Below are positions 1 through 5,321 of a stretch of DNA of 8,411 bases, in pieces. The DNA comes from Candidatus Dormiibacterota bacterium (GTDB taxonomy: Bacteria > Chloroflexota > Dormibacteria > Dormibacterales > Dormibacteraceae). The position numbers and the translations under genes were made by a program. The stretch lies in assembly GCA_003151665.1 (NCBI GenBank), contig PLYD01000062.1, forward strand, positions 1 through 8,411. The letters are read 5' to 3'. Every line of letters begins with the position of its first letter. Positions within the stretch are counted from its first letter, which is position 1. The notes below the pieces were generated by a model. The model searched no databases. It worked only from the letters and a program-made list of their open reading frames with translations, and was not told the origin of the DNA.

Positions 1-123
1 CTTGCGGGCCTTCGCACGCACGGTCTTCACCAGGTCGGCATGTGAGCGCGTCCCGTAGATATGAGGCTCCCGCTTTCCAAGCAGGTTCAGATTTGGACCG
101 TTGACGATGACTATTCGTTTCAT
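1..123 (-). CDS. aroQ: 3-dehydroquinate dehydratase, type II (5' part, runs off window)
   Basis: The first 41 codons of type II dehydroquinase, which dehydrates 3-dehydroquinate to 3-dehydroshikimate (shikimate pathway step 3, cytoplasmic dodecamer in known members). The frame starts [16 protein letters not shown] and continues KREPHIYG, the family's N-terminal signature. The Arg and Tyr corresponding to the active-site pair (Arg19/Tyr24 in the Mycobacterium tuberculosis enzyme) are Arg18 and Tyr23 here. The ATG at 123-121 overlaps the aroB stop as ATGA, so translation is probably coupled to aroB. No good Shine-Dalgarno sequence precedes it. The fragment is too short for most ORF filters and its 3' end lies beyond base 1. 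Identification is firm from the signature alone; completeness cannot be judged. Confidence 0.93.
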   Translation of the reverse strand, partial: MKRIVIVNGPNLNLLGKREPHIYGTRSHADLVKTVRAKARK

Positions 124-1196
124 GCCAGGGCTTTGCGCAGCACGCGGCTGACGATCGCCCCGGGTACTGCATGCCCAGTCTCTGCATGACCAAGGCGGCG
201 GGGCAACACCCATGCCACCTTTCCACGTCGCGCCTTCTTGTCTCGAGGAATGGCGGCAAGAACTCTCGATAGCTCCACCCGCGGAGGTCGATCAGGCAAC
301 CCGTACGCAGTCAGCATTGCGTCCTGCGCTTCGACGAATCGTTTGGTGCACAGATCCATGGAGAACGCAATCCTCGCAGCGACGCGCATGCCAAATGCCA
401 CCGCCCGGCCGTGAGAGATGCGGAACCCGGTGGCGGCCTCCAGCGCATGTCCGGCAGTGTGGCCGTAGTTGAGGATGGCCCGCGGCCCAGCCTCACGCTC
501 GTCCTTCGCGACGACCAGGGCTTTGGCCATCACGCACTGGAACACCACCTTCTCGAGCGCGGACCGATCGCCGGCGACGAGGCGGTCGCGGTTTTTCAGT
601 AACACCTCGTAAAGGCCGCGGTCCATGGCAACGGCGTACTTTACAACCTCGGCGAACGCCTCCCTGAAGTTGGCGGTGGGCAGCGTTTCGAGGAAGGCGA
701 GGTCGGCGACCACCGCGGCAGGTTGCCAGAAAGCGCCGATCGCGTTTTTCGAGCGCCGCCCGTTGACCCCGGTCTTGCCCCCGATGCTCGAATCCACCAT
801 GGCCAGCAATGTAGTCGGCACCTGCACGACTCGGATCCCGCGCTGCCACACCGCCGCGCCGAAGCCCGCGAGGTCGCCGACTGTGCCGCCTCCGACGGCG
901 ATGATGCAGCCCGCGCGGTCTACGTTCTGGCGCTCTAGAAACGCGAGCAGATCGCCAAGCGCGTCCATGGACTTGGACCGCTCACCCGGGCGGATCACGT
1001 GGATGGGCGACTTCACACCGGCGCGCTTGATCGTCTTCGCCACCTTCTTGGCCCAGGGCAGCACGTTGGCGTCGGTGACGATCGGCGCGGAGGTCGCATC
1101 GAGGCGCGCAACCGCGCCGCGTAGCTCGCGATTGAGATTGCTCCCGATGACCACGGGGTAGCTGCCGGCCGGCGCTTCGATGATCAGTCGGACCAA
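120..1196 (-). CDS. aroB: 3-dehydroquinate synthase
   Basis: Converts DAHP to 3-dehydroquinate (shikimate pathway step 2) using NAD and a divalent metal. The 358 residues are a usual family length. Visible signatures are the NAD-binding [11 protein letters not shown] (102-112), [20 protein letters not shown] (126-145), and the metal-ligand regions FAEVVKYA (Glu183), NYGHTAGH (His246) and [10 protein letters not shown] (His262). DKKARRGK near 319-326 matches the C-terminal phosphate-binding Lys/Arg region. The start is TTG at 1196-1194, overlapping aroK by 13 bases, with GAGGA 12 bases upstream. This start lines up with the E. coli AroB N-terminus: both have 14 residues up to the SYP motif. 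A CTG at 1187-1185 forms a CTGA overlap with the aroK stop and is a less likely alternative that would remove three residues. aroB stops inside the aroQ ATGA. All key residues are intact. Confidence 0.95.
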   Translation of the reverse strand: MVRLIIEAPAGSYPVVIGSNLNRELRGAVARLDATSAPIVTDANVLPWAKKVAKTIKRAGVKSPIHVIRPGERSKSMDALGDLLAFLERQNVDRAGCIIAVGGGTVGDLAGFGAAVWQRGIRVVQVPTTLLAMVDSSIGGKTGVNGRRSKNAIGAFWQPAAVVADLAFLETLPTANFREAFAEVVKYAVAMDRGLYEVLLKNRDRLVAGDRSALEKVVFQCVMAKALVVAKDEREAGPRAILNYGHTAGHALEAATGFRISHGRAVAFGMRVAARIAFSMDLCTKRFVEAQDAMLTAYGLPDRPPRVELSRVLAAIPRDKKARRGKVAWVLPRRLGHAETGHAVPGAIVSRVLRKALA

Positions 1197-1681
1197 AGCG
1201 CCAGGATTTCCTCGGCGACAACGTCCTCCGGGCGGTCCCCGTCGACGCGGTGGATGGCTTCCATGTAACGAGGCCGCCGCTGCTGCAACAGCACCTCGAG
1301 CTCGGCCCTCGTGCTGCTCGCGAGCAGCGGACGGTTGGTGGTGTCTTTGATCCTGTCCCAGATCGTGTCAAACCCACAGTCGATGAAGACAGTGGTCGAC
1401 CGCGCGAGGATCATCTTCCAGTTCGCCTCATCGATCGGCGCTCCTCCGCCAATGGCGACAACGGCCCCCGGCTTCAGCAGGTCGGGGAGGAGCCGCGATT
1501 CCAGGGCTCTAAAAGCTGCCTCACCCTTGGTTACGAAGATGTCGCTGATCGACATCCCGGCCTCGCTCTCGATCACGAAATCGAGGTCGTGGAAAGGTGC
1601 GCCCGCACGTTGGGCGACCAGCACGCCGACCACGGACTTACCACAGCCCATGAAACCGATGATCGCCAGTGCGGCCTTCAG
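1184..1681 (-). CDS. aroK: Shikimate kinase, inferred CTG start
   Basis: Phosphorylates shikimate to shikimate-3-phosphate with ATP (pathway step 5). Read from CTG at 1681-1679 the protein has 165 residues, normal for the family. Walker A is GFMGCGKS (9-16). Next come Asp32/Asp34 in FHDLDF, Arg58 in FRALE, GGGAP (78-82), the lid arginine in NRPLL (Arg117) and RRPRY (135-139). These positions coincide with Asp34, Arg58, Arg117 and Arg136 of the M. tuberculosis enzyme. The frame is open far upstream, but between 1768 and 1681 I read no ATG, GTG or TTG. The next downstream ATG (1651) would remove strand 1 and the first Walker glycine. CTG overlaps the stop of the PH-domain gene as CTGA. Cys13 at the Walker A position that is often Ala or Ser is a small oddity. 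Function is very secure; the start is inferred. Confidence 0.92.
   Translation of the reverse strand: MKAALAIIGFMGCGKSVVGVLVAQRAGAPFHDLDFVIESEAGMSISDIFVTKGEAAFRALESRLLPDLLKPGAVVAIGGGAPIDEANWKMILARSTTVFIDCGFDTIWDRIKDTTNRPLLASSTRAELEVLLQQRRPRYMEAIHRVDGDRPEDVVAEEILALWSD
1678..1681 (-). other. CTGA start/stop overlap, PH-domain gene to aroK
   Basis: The TGA stop of the PH-domain gene (1680-1678) overlaps a CTG codon (1681-1679) in the aroK frame. Context is GAGCGGCGT before CTGAAGGCC. There is no well-placed Shine-Dalgarno sequence, so initiation would depend on terminating ribosomes re-initiating. It is chosen as the aroK start because it is the only start-like codon that gives a complete Walker A strand of normal length. 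Confidence 0.6.
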
Positions 1682-2193
1682 ACGCCGCTCGGGTGTGGCT
1701 GGACCGAAGAAGCACCCGTCCGACGCCGTTCCGTCTGGACGAACACCTGATCCCGAAAAACCCCGGGGTTGGGCAGCTGGTCCAGCACCTCTGCGCCTTG
1801 CGCGCCGGCGGCATCGACCTCGACGCGCCCGTAACCGAGCATCCTGCCGACGAGTGACTGCTTGGTCGTGCAGTCCTGGATCCGGTCGATGGGAATCATC
1901 TTCGACTGGCGCCCGAATACGCCGGTCTCGATCTTTATGCGCTGGTCGGTCAATGTGTAGGAGGTCGATTGCCAGCGGATCCAAACCACGATCAGCCACA
2001 GCCCGGCGATGGCGATCGCGCCAAGGGTGACGATGAGCCGGAGGTTCTCGATGCCAGTGTTGGTGGCGGTGAAATCGACGACCACGGCCACGATCAAAAG
2101 GACGATCGGCACAGCGAGCGACTTGACGACGACGATCCAGTGGGGGTGGTCCTTGAGGATCAGGGTCTCGCCGGGGAGAAGTTGACTAGTCAT
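1678..2193 (-). CDS. PH domain-containing membrane protein (bPH2/DUF304-like)
   Basis: A 171-residue protein with two hydrophobic segments (about 19-41 and 51-74), a short cytoplasmic N-terminus and a C-terminal bacterial pleckstrin-homology domain (about 76-158). The domain shows the family pattern: SYTLTDQRIKIETGVFGR, then IPIDRIQD and LVGRMLGYGRVEVD, then an Asp/Pro-Phe-Arg segment near 144-147. This is the YdbS/DUF304 architecture, whose molecular role is generally unknown; membrane-stress and lipid-interface roles have been proposed for relatives. The ATG at 2193-2191 has a weak AGG five bases upstream, and the gene follows a 43-base gap, the largest in the window. It ends inside the aroK start. 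It sits between the prepilin peptidase and aroK, where aroC is often found in related aro clusters. No function in aromatic biosynthesis is suggested by its sequence. Confidence 0.82.
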   Translation of the reverse strand: MTSQLLPGETLILKDHPHWIVVVKSLAVPIVLLIVAVVVDFTATNTGIENLRLIVTLGAIAIAGLWLIVVWIRWQSTSYTLTDQRIKIETGVFGRQSKMIPIDRIQDCTTKQSLVGRMLGYGRVEVDAAGAQGAEVLDQLPNPGVFRDQVFVQTERRRTGASSVQPHPSGV

Positions 2194-2236
2194 TGGCGCC
2201 TATTGTCCGTCAACTAAGCAACCGAAACGGCTCCAG
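2194..2236. other. Intergenic gap between prepilin peptidase and PH-domain gene
   Basis: Forty-three bases, the longest non-coding stretch here. On the minus strand it holds a small possible hairpin (AGCCG, loop TTT, CGGTT) with one G-T pair and no T-run, so it is not a convincing terminator. I find no pair of -35/-10 boxes at sensible spacing. It most likely leaves the downstream genes in the same transcript, though a weak internal promoter cannot be excluded. Confidence 0.4.
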
Positions 2237-2866
2237 TCAGGAAAGCAGGTACAACACGATGATCGCGCCGCCCGCCAGGTACGGGCCGTAGGCAAGCGTG
2301 CCTTTCATGGAGCGTCGCCACACGATCATCCCGACGGAGACGACGCCGGCCATGAACACCCCATAGAACAGCGCCTGGATGGTGGGCAGCGGGCCCAGCA
2401 GCAAGCCCATGAAAACCGCCAGCTTGACGTCACCAAAGCCGAGCGCCTCGGCCTTGAAGATGGCGGAGCCCGCCAGCGCCAGCAGCAGAAACAGCAGTCC
2501 GGCGCCGAAGCCGGCCGCGAGGCGGGCCCACCAGGGCTGGCCGAAAAGGCTCACCACGAGCGCCAAGACCATGGCGGGAAAGATCACCCGGTCGAGGATC
2601 AACCGGTGCTCGAAGTCGAAGAAGATGACCTGGACCAGCACGAGGATGAAGACGCTTCGAATCAACAGCGTCGGCGTCATGCCGAAATGGAAAGCGAAAG
2701 TGCCAAACAGGATCGCCGCGAGCACGGGCGGGCCGAAGACCTGCCAGCGCCGATGACCCGGCTCCAAACCTTCGAGGCTGGCAAGGCGCACCGAACCCCA
2801 ACGCACGAACCAGCCTGCGGCGGCGCCGGCCACTGCCCAACCGACCGCCAGCAGGATCAGACTCAC
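2237..2866 (-). CDS. Prepilin peptidase, A24 family (PilD/TadV-like), short cysteine-free form
   Basis: A polytopic inner-membrane aspartyl protease of the type that cleaves the leader peptides of type IV pilin-like or competence pseudopilin precursors. The 209-residue protein has about six or seven hydrophobic segments. The catalytic aspartates are Asp84 in FFDFEHRLI and Asp146 in GFGDVKLA (the GxGD motif). The C-terminal AYGPYLAGGA matches the family. I place the start at GTG 2866-2864, which overlaps the aroE stop as GTGA. An ATG at 2959 is in frame but adds 31 basic, non-hydrophobic residues read through aroE, and nothing supports it. The protein has no cysteine, so the usual N-terminal Cys-rich zinc/methyltransferase domain of PilD is absent. 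It may therefore be peptidase-only, as in TadV/CpaA-type enzymes. No pilin gene is in the window, so the substrate is unknown. Confidence 0.88.
   Translation of the reverse strand: MSLILLAVGWAVAGAAAGWFVRWGSVRLASLEGLEPGHRRWQVFGPPVLAAILFGTFAFHFGMTPTLLIRSVFILVLVQVIFFDFEHRLILDRVIFPAMVLALVVSLFGQPWWARLAAGFGAGLLFLLLALAGSAIFKAEALGFGDVKLAVFMGLLLGPLPTIQALFYGVFMAGVVSVGMIVWRRSMKGTLAYGPYLAGGAIIVLYLLS
2863..2866 (-). other. GTGA start/stop overlap, aroE to prepilin peptidase
   Basis: The aroE stop TGA (2865-2863) overlaps a GTG (2866-2864) that opens directly into the first transmembrane segment (MSLILLAVGW). The upstream bases contain no Shine-Dalgarno-like sequence, so translation is probably coupled. 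This decides the start against the in-frame ATG 93 bases upstream. Confidence 0.75.
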
Positions 2867-3636
2867 GGCGCCAAAGTTTGGCGCATGGCGGCCCGCGGCG
2901 CGGCCTTTCCTGTCCACACCTCGAACGACGCTGCCCCTTGCGCCAGAAGCACGCCCCATCCATCTGCAGTTCGCAGTCCCAACGATCGCGCTTTGCGAAC
3001 CAGCGGCGTCCCGCCCGTCACGTACACGAGGTCGATGACCGCGCCGTGCTTCGGCAGAGCGGCGGGACGGATGGGCATCTCCTCTTTTCGACCCAGCGGG
3101 GTCGCGTTCAAGAGCAGGTCGGCGGCACGCGTCAGCGCCGGCAACGCGGGGTCGCTCCAGGCGATTACCGTGCCCGGTAGGTCGTCATCTGCGGGATGCC
3201 TGGACACGAAGGTCAGATGAGCCCCGGCGAGCGCCACAGCTGCAGCGCGAGCCGATCCACCACCGCCGAGGATGACCGCGTTCGCGCCGCCAGGCTCGAG
3301 CCCGACCTCCGCCATCGCCGCGCGGACCCCGGCCACGTCGGTGTTCGACCCCACAAGGCGCTCTCCCTCCCGAGCGATCGTGTTCACCGCGTGCGCTCGC
3401 ATCGCGTCGGCGTCGATGCCGTCGAGGCGCGCCATCACCGACTGCTTGTGCGGAATCGTCACGTTGGCGCCGCCGACGTCGGGCGCCCTGAGTCGGTCAA
3501 TCGCACCCGGCAGATCGGCGGGCGCTACATCCAGTAGCTCATACGTCCAGTCCATGCCGAGGGTCTCAAACGCCATGTTGTGCATGGCCGGGCTGCGCGA
3601 ATAGGCAATCCCGTGGCCGAGCAGAAAGACCTTCAG
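2863..3636 (-). CDS. aroE: Shikimate dehydrogenase, inferred CTG start
   Basis: NADP-dependent reduction of 3-dehydroshikimate to shikimate (pathway step 4). Read from CTG at 3636-3634 the protein has 257 residues and begins MKVFLLGHGIAYSRSPAMHN, the classic AroE N-terminus with shikimate-binding Ser13 and Ser15. Further motifs are NVTIPHK (catalytic Lys64), GSNTD (catalytic Asp100), the dinucleotide-binding loop GGGGSARA (124-131), LNATPLG (about 176-182) and the C-terminal DGWGVLLAQGAASF with Gln233. The frame is open only back to a stop at 3684-3682, and no ATG, GTG or TTG occurs between that stop and the Ser pair. The first ATG (3585) would cut off the Ser pair. CTG overlaps the mltG stop as CTGA. 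Function is certain; the start is inferred. The 3' end overlaps the prepilin peptidase by four bases. Confidence 0.94.
   Translation of the reverse strand: MKVFLLGHGIAYSRSPAMHNMAFETLGMDWTYELLDVAPADLPGAIDRLRAPDVGGANVTIPHKQSVMARLDGIDADAMRAHAVNTIAREGERLVGSNTDVAGVRAAMAEVGLEPGGANAVILGGGGSARAAAVALAGAHLTFVSRHPADDDLPGTVIAWSDPALPALTRAADLLLNATPLGRKEEMPIRPAALPKHGAVIDLVYVTGGTPLVRKARSLGLRTADGWGVLLAQGAASFEVWTGKAAPRAAMRQTLAP
3633..3636 (-). other. CTGA start/stop overlap, mltG to aroE
   Basis: The mltG stop TGA (3635-3633) overlaps CTG (3636-3634) in the aroE frame. Context is GAGCGGAAG before CTGAAGGTC. No other start-like codon lies between the in-frame stop at 3684 and the conserved AroE N-terminus, so this CTG is the best-supported start. 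There is no spaced Shine-Dalgarno sequence; coupling to mltG translation is inferred. Confidence 0.65.
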
Positions 3637-4670
3637 CTTCCGCTCAGACCGTAGGTCGCGATGTCCCGGTTGAAGTCCTGCTCATTTGTCTCGAAATGGG
3701 TCACGCCCTTGCGATCGGTGAAGTAGAAGAGGAGGTTCGTCTTCGGCGGGTTGATGCAGGCGAGGATCGCCGCCTTGCCAGGGTTGCTGATCGGGCCCGG
3801 CGGCAGGCCGACATGCTTGCGGGTGTTGTAGGGCGAGTTGAGCTGTAACTCCGCAAAAGTGGGCTCTGGCGTCAAGCGCCCCAGCCCGTACAGCAAGGTG
3901 GCGTCGACGCCCAGTGGGATGTGCTGCTGGAGCCGGTTGTAGTAGACGCTGCAGACGTTGCCACGGTCGGTGCTTGTGTTGGCTTCGCGATCCACCATCG
4001 AGGCGAGGATGACGATCGACTCGATGGTTTCTGCCGGCCGATTCAGCGTGGCCTTCGCAATCTGGGCGCGCAGAGCAGCGCTGAACACGACGCCGAACTG
4101 CGTGAGCTGCGCCTTGACAAGGCCGCGGACGTCCCCCGGATCCACCAGGTACGTATCGGGGAACAGATAGCCCTCAAGCGCGGGCTTGGCATTTGCCGGG
4201 CGCGATGAGAGGAAGTCGAAGGACGCGGACCACGTCGGGTCCGCGGCGATGGCGAGGTAGTCGGCCCCCTTACCAAGCCCCGATCTCTCGACGTACTTGG
4301 CCTGCTCGCGAAGTGGGAAGCCTTCGGGGATCGTGATTGTCACCTGCGCCGAATTGCCGTGTTGCAGGGCGTCGATGACCTGGACCATGCTCATGTTGCG
4401 GTTGAGCTGGAAAACGCCTGCCTGGAAGGTAGCACCGGCCCCGGTGAACCTGAGGTAGAGGTCGAACGCGTTGCGATCTCTGATCAGGCGCTGCGCGAGG
4501 AGATCATCGGCAACCTGGCTCGGAATTTCGCCCGGGTCGATATGGAACGCTACCGGCTCGCTGTCGGAGGTCACGGGGGTGTTCACGTTGTAGTTCCACC
4601 AGTCGTATCCGCGCGAGGTGCCAAAGCCCAGGACTGCGATCACCGCCAGCGCGGCCACCAGCCTCTTCAT
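3633..4670 (-). CDS. mltG: Endolytic transglycosylase MltG (YceG-like)
   Basis: A membrane-anchored lytic transglycosylase thought to cut nascent peptidoglycan strands and so set glycan chain length. The 345-residue protein starts almost directly with one transmembrane anchor (about 3-18), followed by the LysM-like module typical of the family (about 40-106) and the catalytic YceG domain. Visible motifs are IPEGFPL (114-120), EGYLFPDTY (166-174), ASMVDREA with catalytic Glu229 (equivalent to E. coli MltG Glu218), LGVDATLLYG (253-262), and YNTRKHVGLPPGPISNPG (281-298). The first acidic residue of the usual EKE/ERE stretch is Asp227, a conservative change that leaves the catalytic Glu intact. 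The ATG at 4670-4668 overlaps the DUF1292 stop as ATGA and has AAGGA nine bases upstream, one of the best ribosome sites in the block. The stop overlaps the aroE start. Confidence 0.95.
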   Translation of the reverse strand: MKRLVAALAVIAVLGFGTSRGYDWWNYNVNTPVTSDSEPVAFHIDPGEIPSQVADDLLAQRLIRDRNAFDLYLRFTGAGATFQAGVFQLNRNMSMVQVIDALQHGNSAQVTITIPEGFPLREQAKYVERSGLGKGADYLAIAADPTWSASFDFLSSRPANAKPALEGYLFPDTYLVDPGDVRGLVKAQLTQFGVVFSAALRAQIAKATLNRPAETIESIVILASMVDREANTSTDRGNVCSVYYNRLQQHIPLGVDATLLYGLGRLTPEPTFAELQLNSPYNTRKHVGLPPGPISNPGKAAILACINPPKTNLLFYFTDRKGVTHFETNEQDFNRDIATYGLSGS

Positions 4671-4915
4671 TCGACCTGGTCCTTTTCGAGCGCCGTGATC
4701 ACCTGCTGGAACTCATCGCCCTCGACTGTCTCCAGCGCGCCGTCGACCTCGCGCAACAGCAAGACCTGCGAGGGATCGTCGATGTTCTCGACAAGGTAAT
4801 AGACGCCGCCCTCGTGATCGAAGGCATCATGAAGCTGAAACTGCCGCTCTCGACCGGACTCATCGATGAGGGTTATTGCCTTAGCCACCTCCGGCTCAGG
4901 ATTTTCATCCGGCAC
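4667..4915 (-). CDS. DUF1292 family protein (YrzB-like)
   Basis: A small acidic 82-residue protein matching the DUF1292/YrzB family. It opens with VAKAITLIDESGRERQFQLH, followed by an acidic middle, a beta-rich VYYLVEN...VLLLREV section and a C-terminal GDEFQQVITALEK helix. It has no signal peptide, membrane segment or cysteine. Function is unknown in the family. Its place between ruvX and mltG is the same as yrzB between yrrK and yrrL in Bacillus subtilis. The start is GTG at 4915-4913, inside the last codons of ruvX (11-base overlap), with only a weak GGA upstream; no ATG exists in this frame before the conserved core. The stop overlaps the mltG start by four bases. It is slightly shorter than the Bacillus protein. 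Confidence 0.85.
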   Translation of the reverse strand: MPDENPEPEVAKAITLIDESGRERQFQLHDAFDHEGGVYYLVENIDDPSQVLLLREVDGALETVEGDEFQQVITALEKDQVE

Positions 4916-5321
4916 GGCGGCGGTCCAGATGAGCCTGAAGCATCAAGGTTGCCGCGACCCGGTCGACGCTGAGGCGCCTTTTGTCGCGGCGCACTCCGTC
5001 TGCGATCAGCGAGCGCTCCGCGGCCACAGTGGTCAGCCGCTCGTCGACCAGCTCCACCGGCAGGCCCGATTCAGCCCGAATTGCATCAGCCAGCTGCTGG
5101 GCCGCCTTCGCCTCCGGGCCGCGTGAGCCGTCCATGCGCTTCGGCAGGCCGACCACAATCCTGGCCGCATCGTTTTCACGCGCGAGCTGGGCGATGCGTG
5201 CCGGCAGCGTCGAGGCCGGCTCGGCGGGCATTGTGGTCAACGCCTGCGCGATGGTGGCCGTGGGGTCGCTCAAGGCAACACCGACGCGCTTTGTCCCGGG
5301 GTCGATAGCGAGGATCCGCAC
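4905..5321 (-). CDS. ruvX: Pre-16S rRNA nuclease / Holliday junction resolvase-like RuvX (YqgF)
   Basis: An RNase H-fold nuclease of 138 residues, the usual length. In E. coli YqgF acts in maturation of the 16S rRNA 5' end, and the family is also annotated as a putative Holliday junction resolvase. The catalytic acidic triad is visible as Asp7 (ILAIDPGTKRVGVALSD), Glu94 (VDERLTT) and Asp120 (SVDRVAATLML). VVGLPKRMDGSRGPEA (57-72) is the other family signature. The start is GTG at 5321-5319, which follows the TAG of the upstream gene with no intervening base. A short AGG lies a few bases before it, so expression probably depends on coupling. It overlaps the DUF1292 gene by 11 bases. Confidence 0.95.
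   Translation of the reverse strand: MRILAIDPGTKRVGVALSDPTATIAQALTTMPAEPASTLPARIAQLARENDAARIVVGLPKRMDGSRGPEAKAAQQLADAIRAESGLPVELVDERLTTVAAERSLIADGVRRDKRRLSVDRVAATLMLQAHLDRRRAG

Noticed and set aside
625..1161. Plus-strand open frames such as the 178-codon frame over aroB, the 239-codon frame over aroK and the 275-codon frame over the baseplate-J-like gene
   Set aside because: All lie opposite well-identified genes, have low-complexity Arg/Ala/Pro composition and no recognisable motif; typical antisense shadows of GC-rich genes.
1682..1999. N-terminal extension of aroK back to ATG 1999 (271 residues)
   Set aside because: The extra residues are Arg/Asp-rich frame-shadow sequence read through the PH-domain gene and resemble no kinase extension.
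2194..2236. Internal promoter (TTGACG and GACAAT on the minus strand)
   Set aside because: The two elements are adjacent rather than about 17 bases apart, and no suitable partner boxes exist.
2867..2959. ATG 2959 as the prepilin peptidase start
   Set aside because: It adds 31 basic residues overlapping the conserved C-terminus of aroE; GTG at 2866 opens directly into the first membrane segment and overlaps the aroE stop.
3585..3585. ATG at 3585 as the aroE start (240 residues)
   Set aside because: It begins at MHNMAF, after the Ser-x-Ser shikimate-binding motif that is encoded in the same open frame just upstream.
4224..4245. Eight-base inverted repeat with a six-base loop as a terminator
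   Set aside because: It lies within mltG coding sequence and has no T-run on either strand; likely GC-rich codon chance.
4873..4908. ATGA at the ruvX stop as a start for the next gene
   Set aside because: That ATG is in another frame and hits a stop after 11 codons; the DUF1292 frame requires the GTG at 4915.
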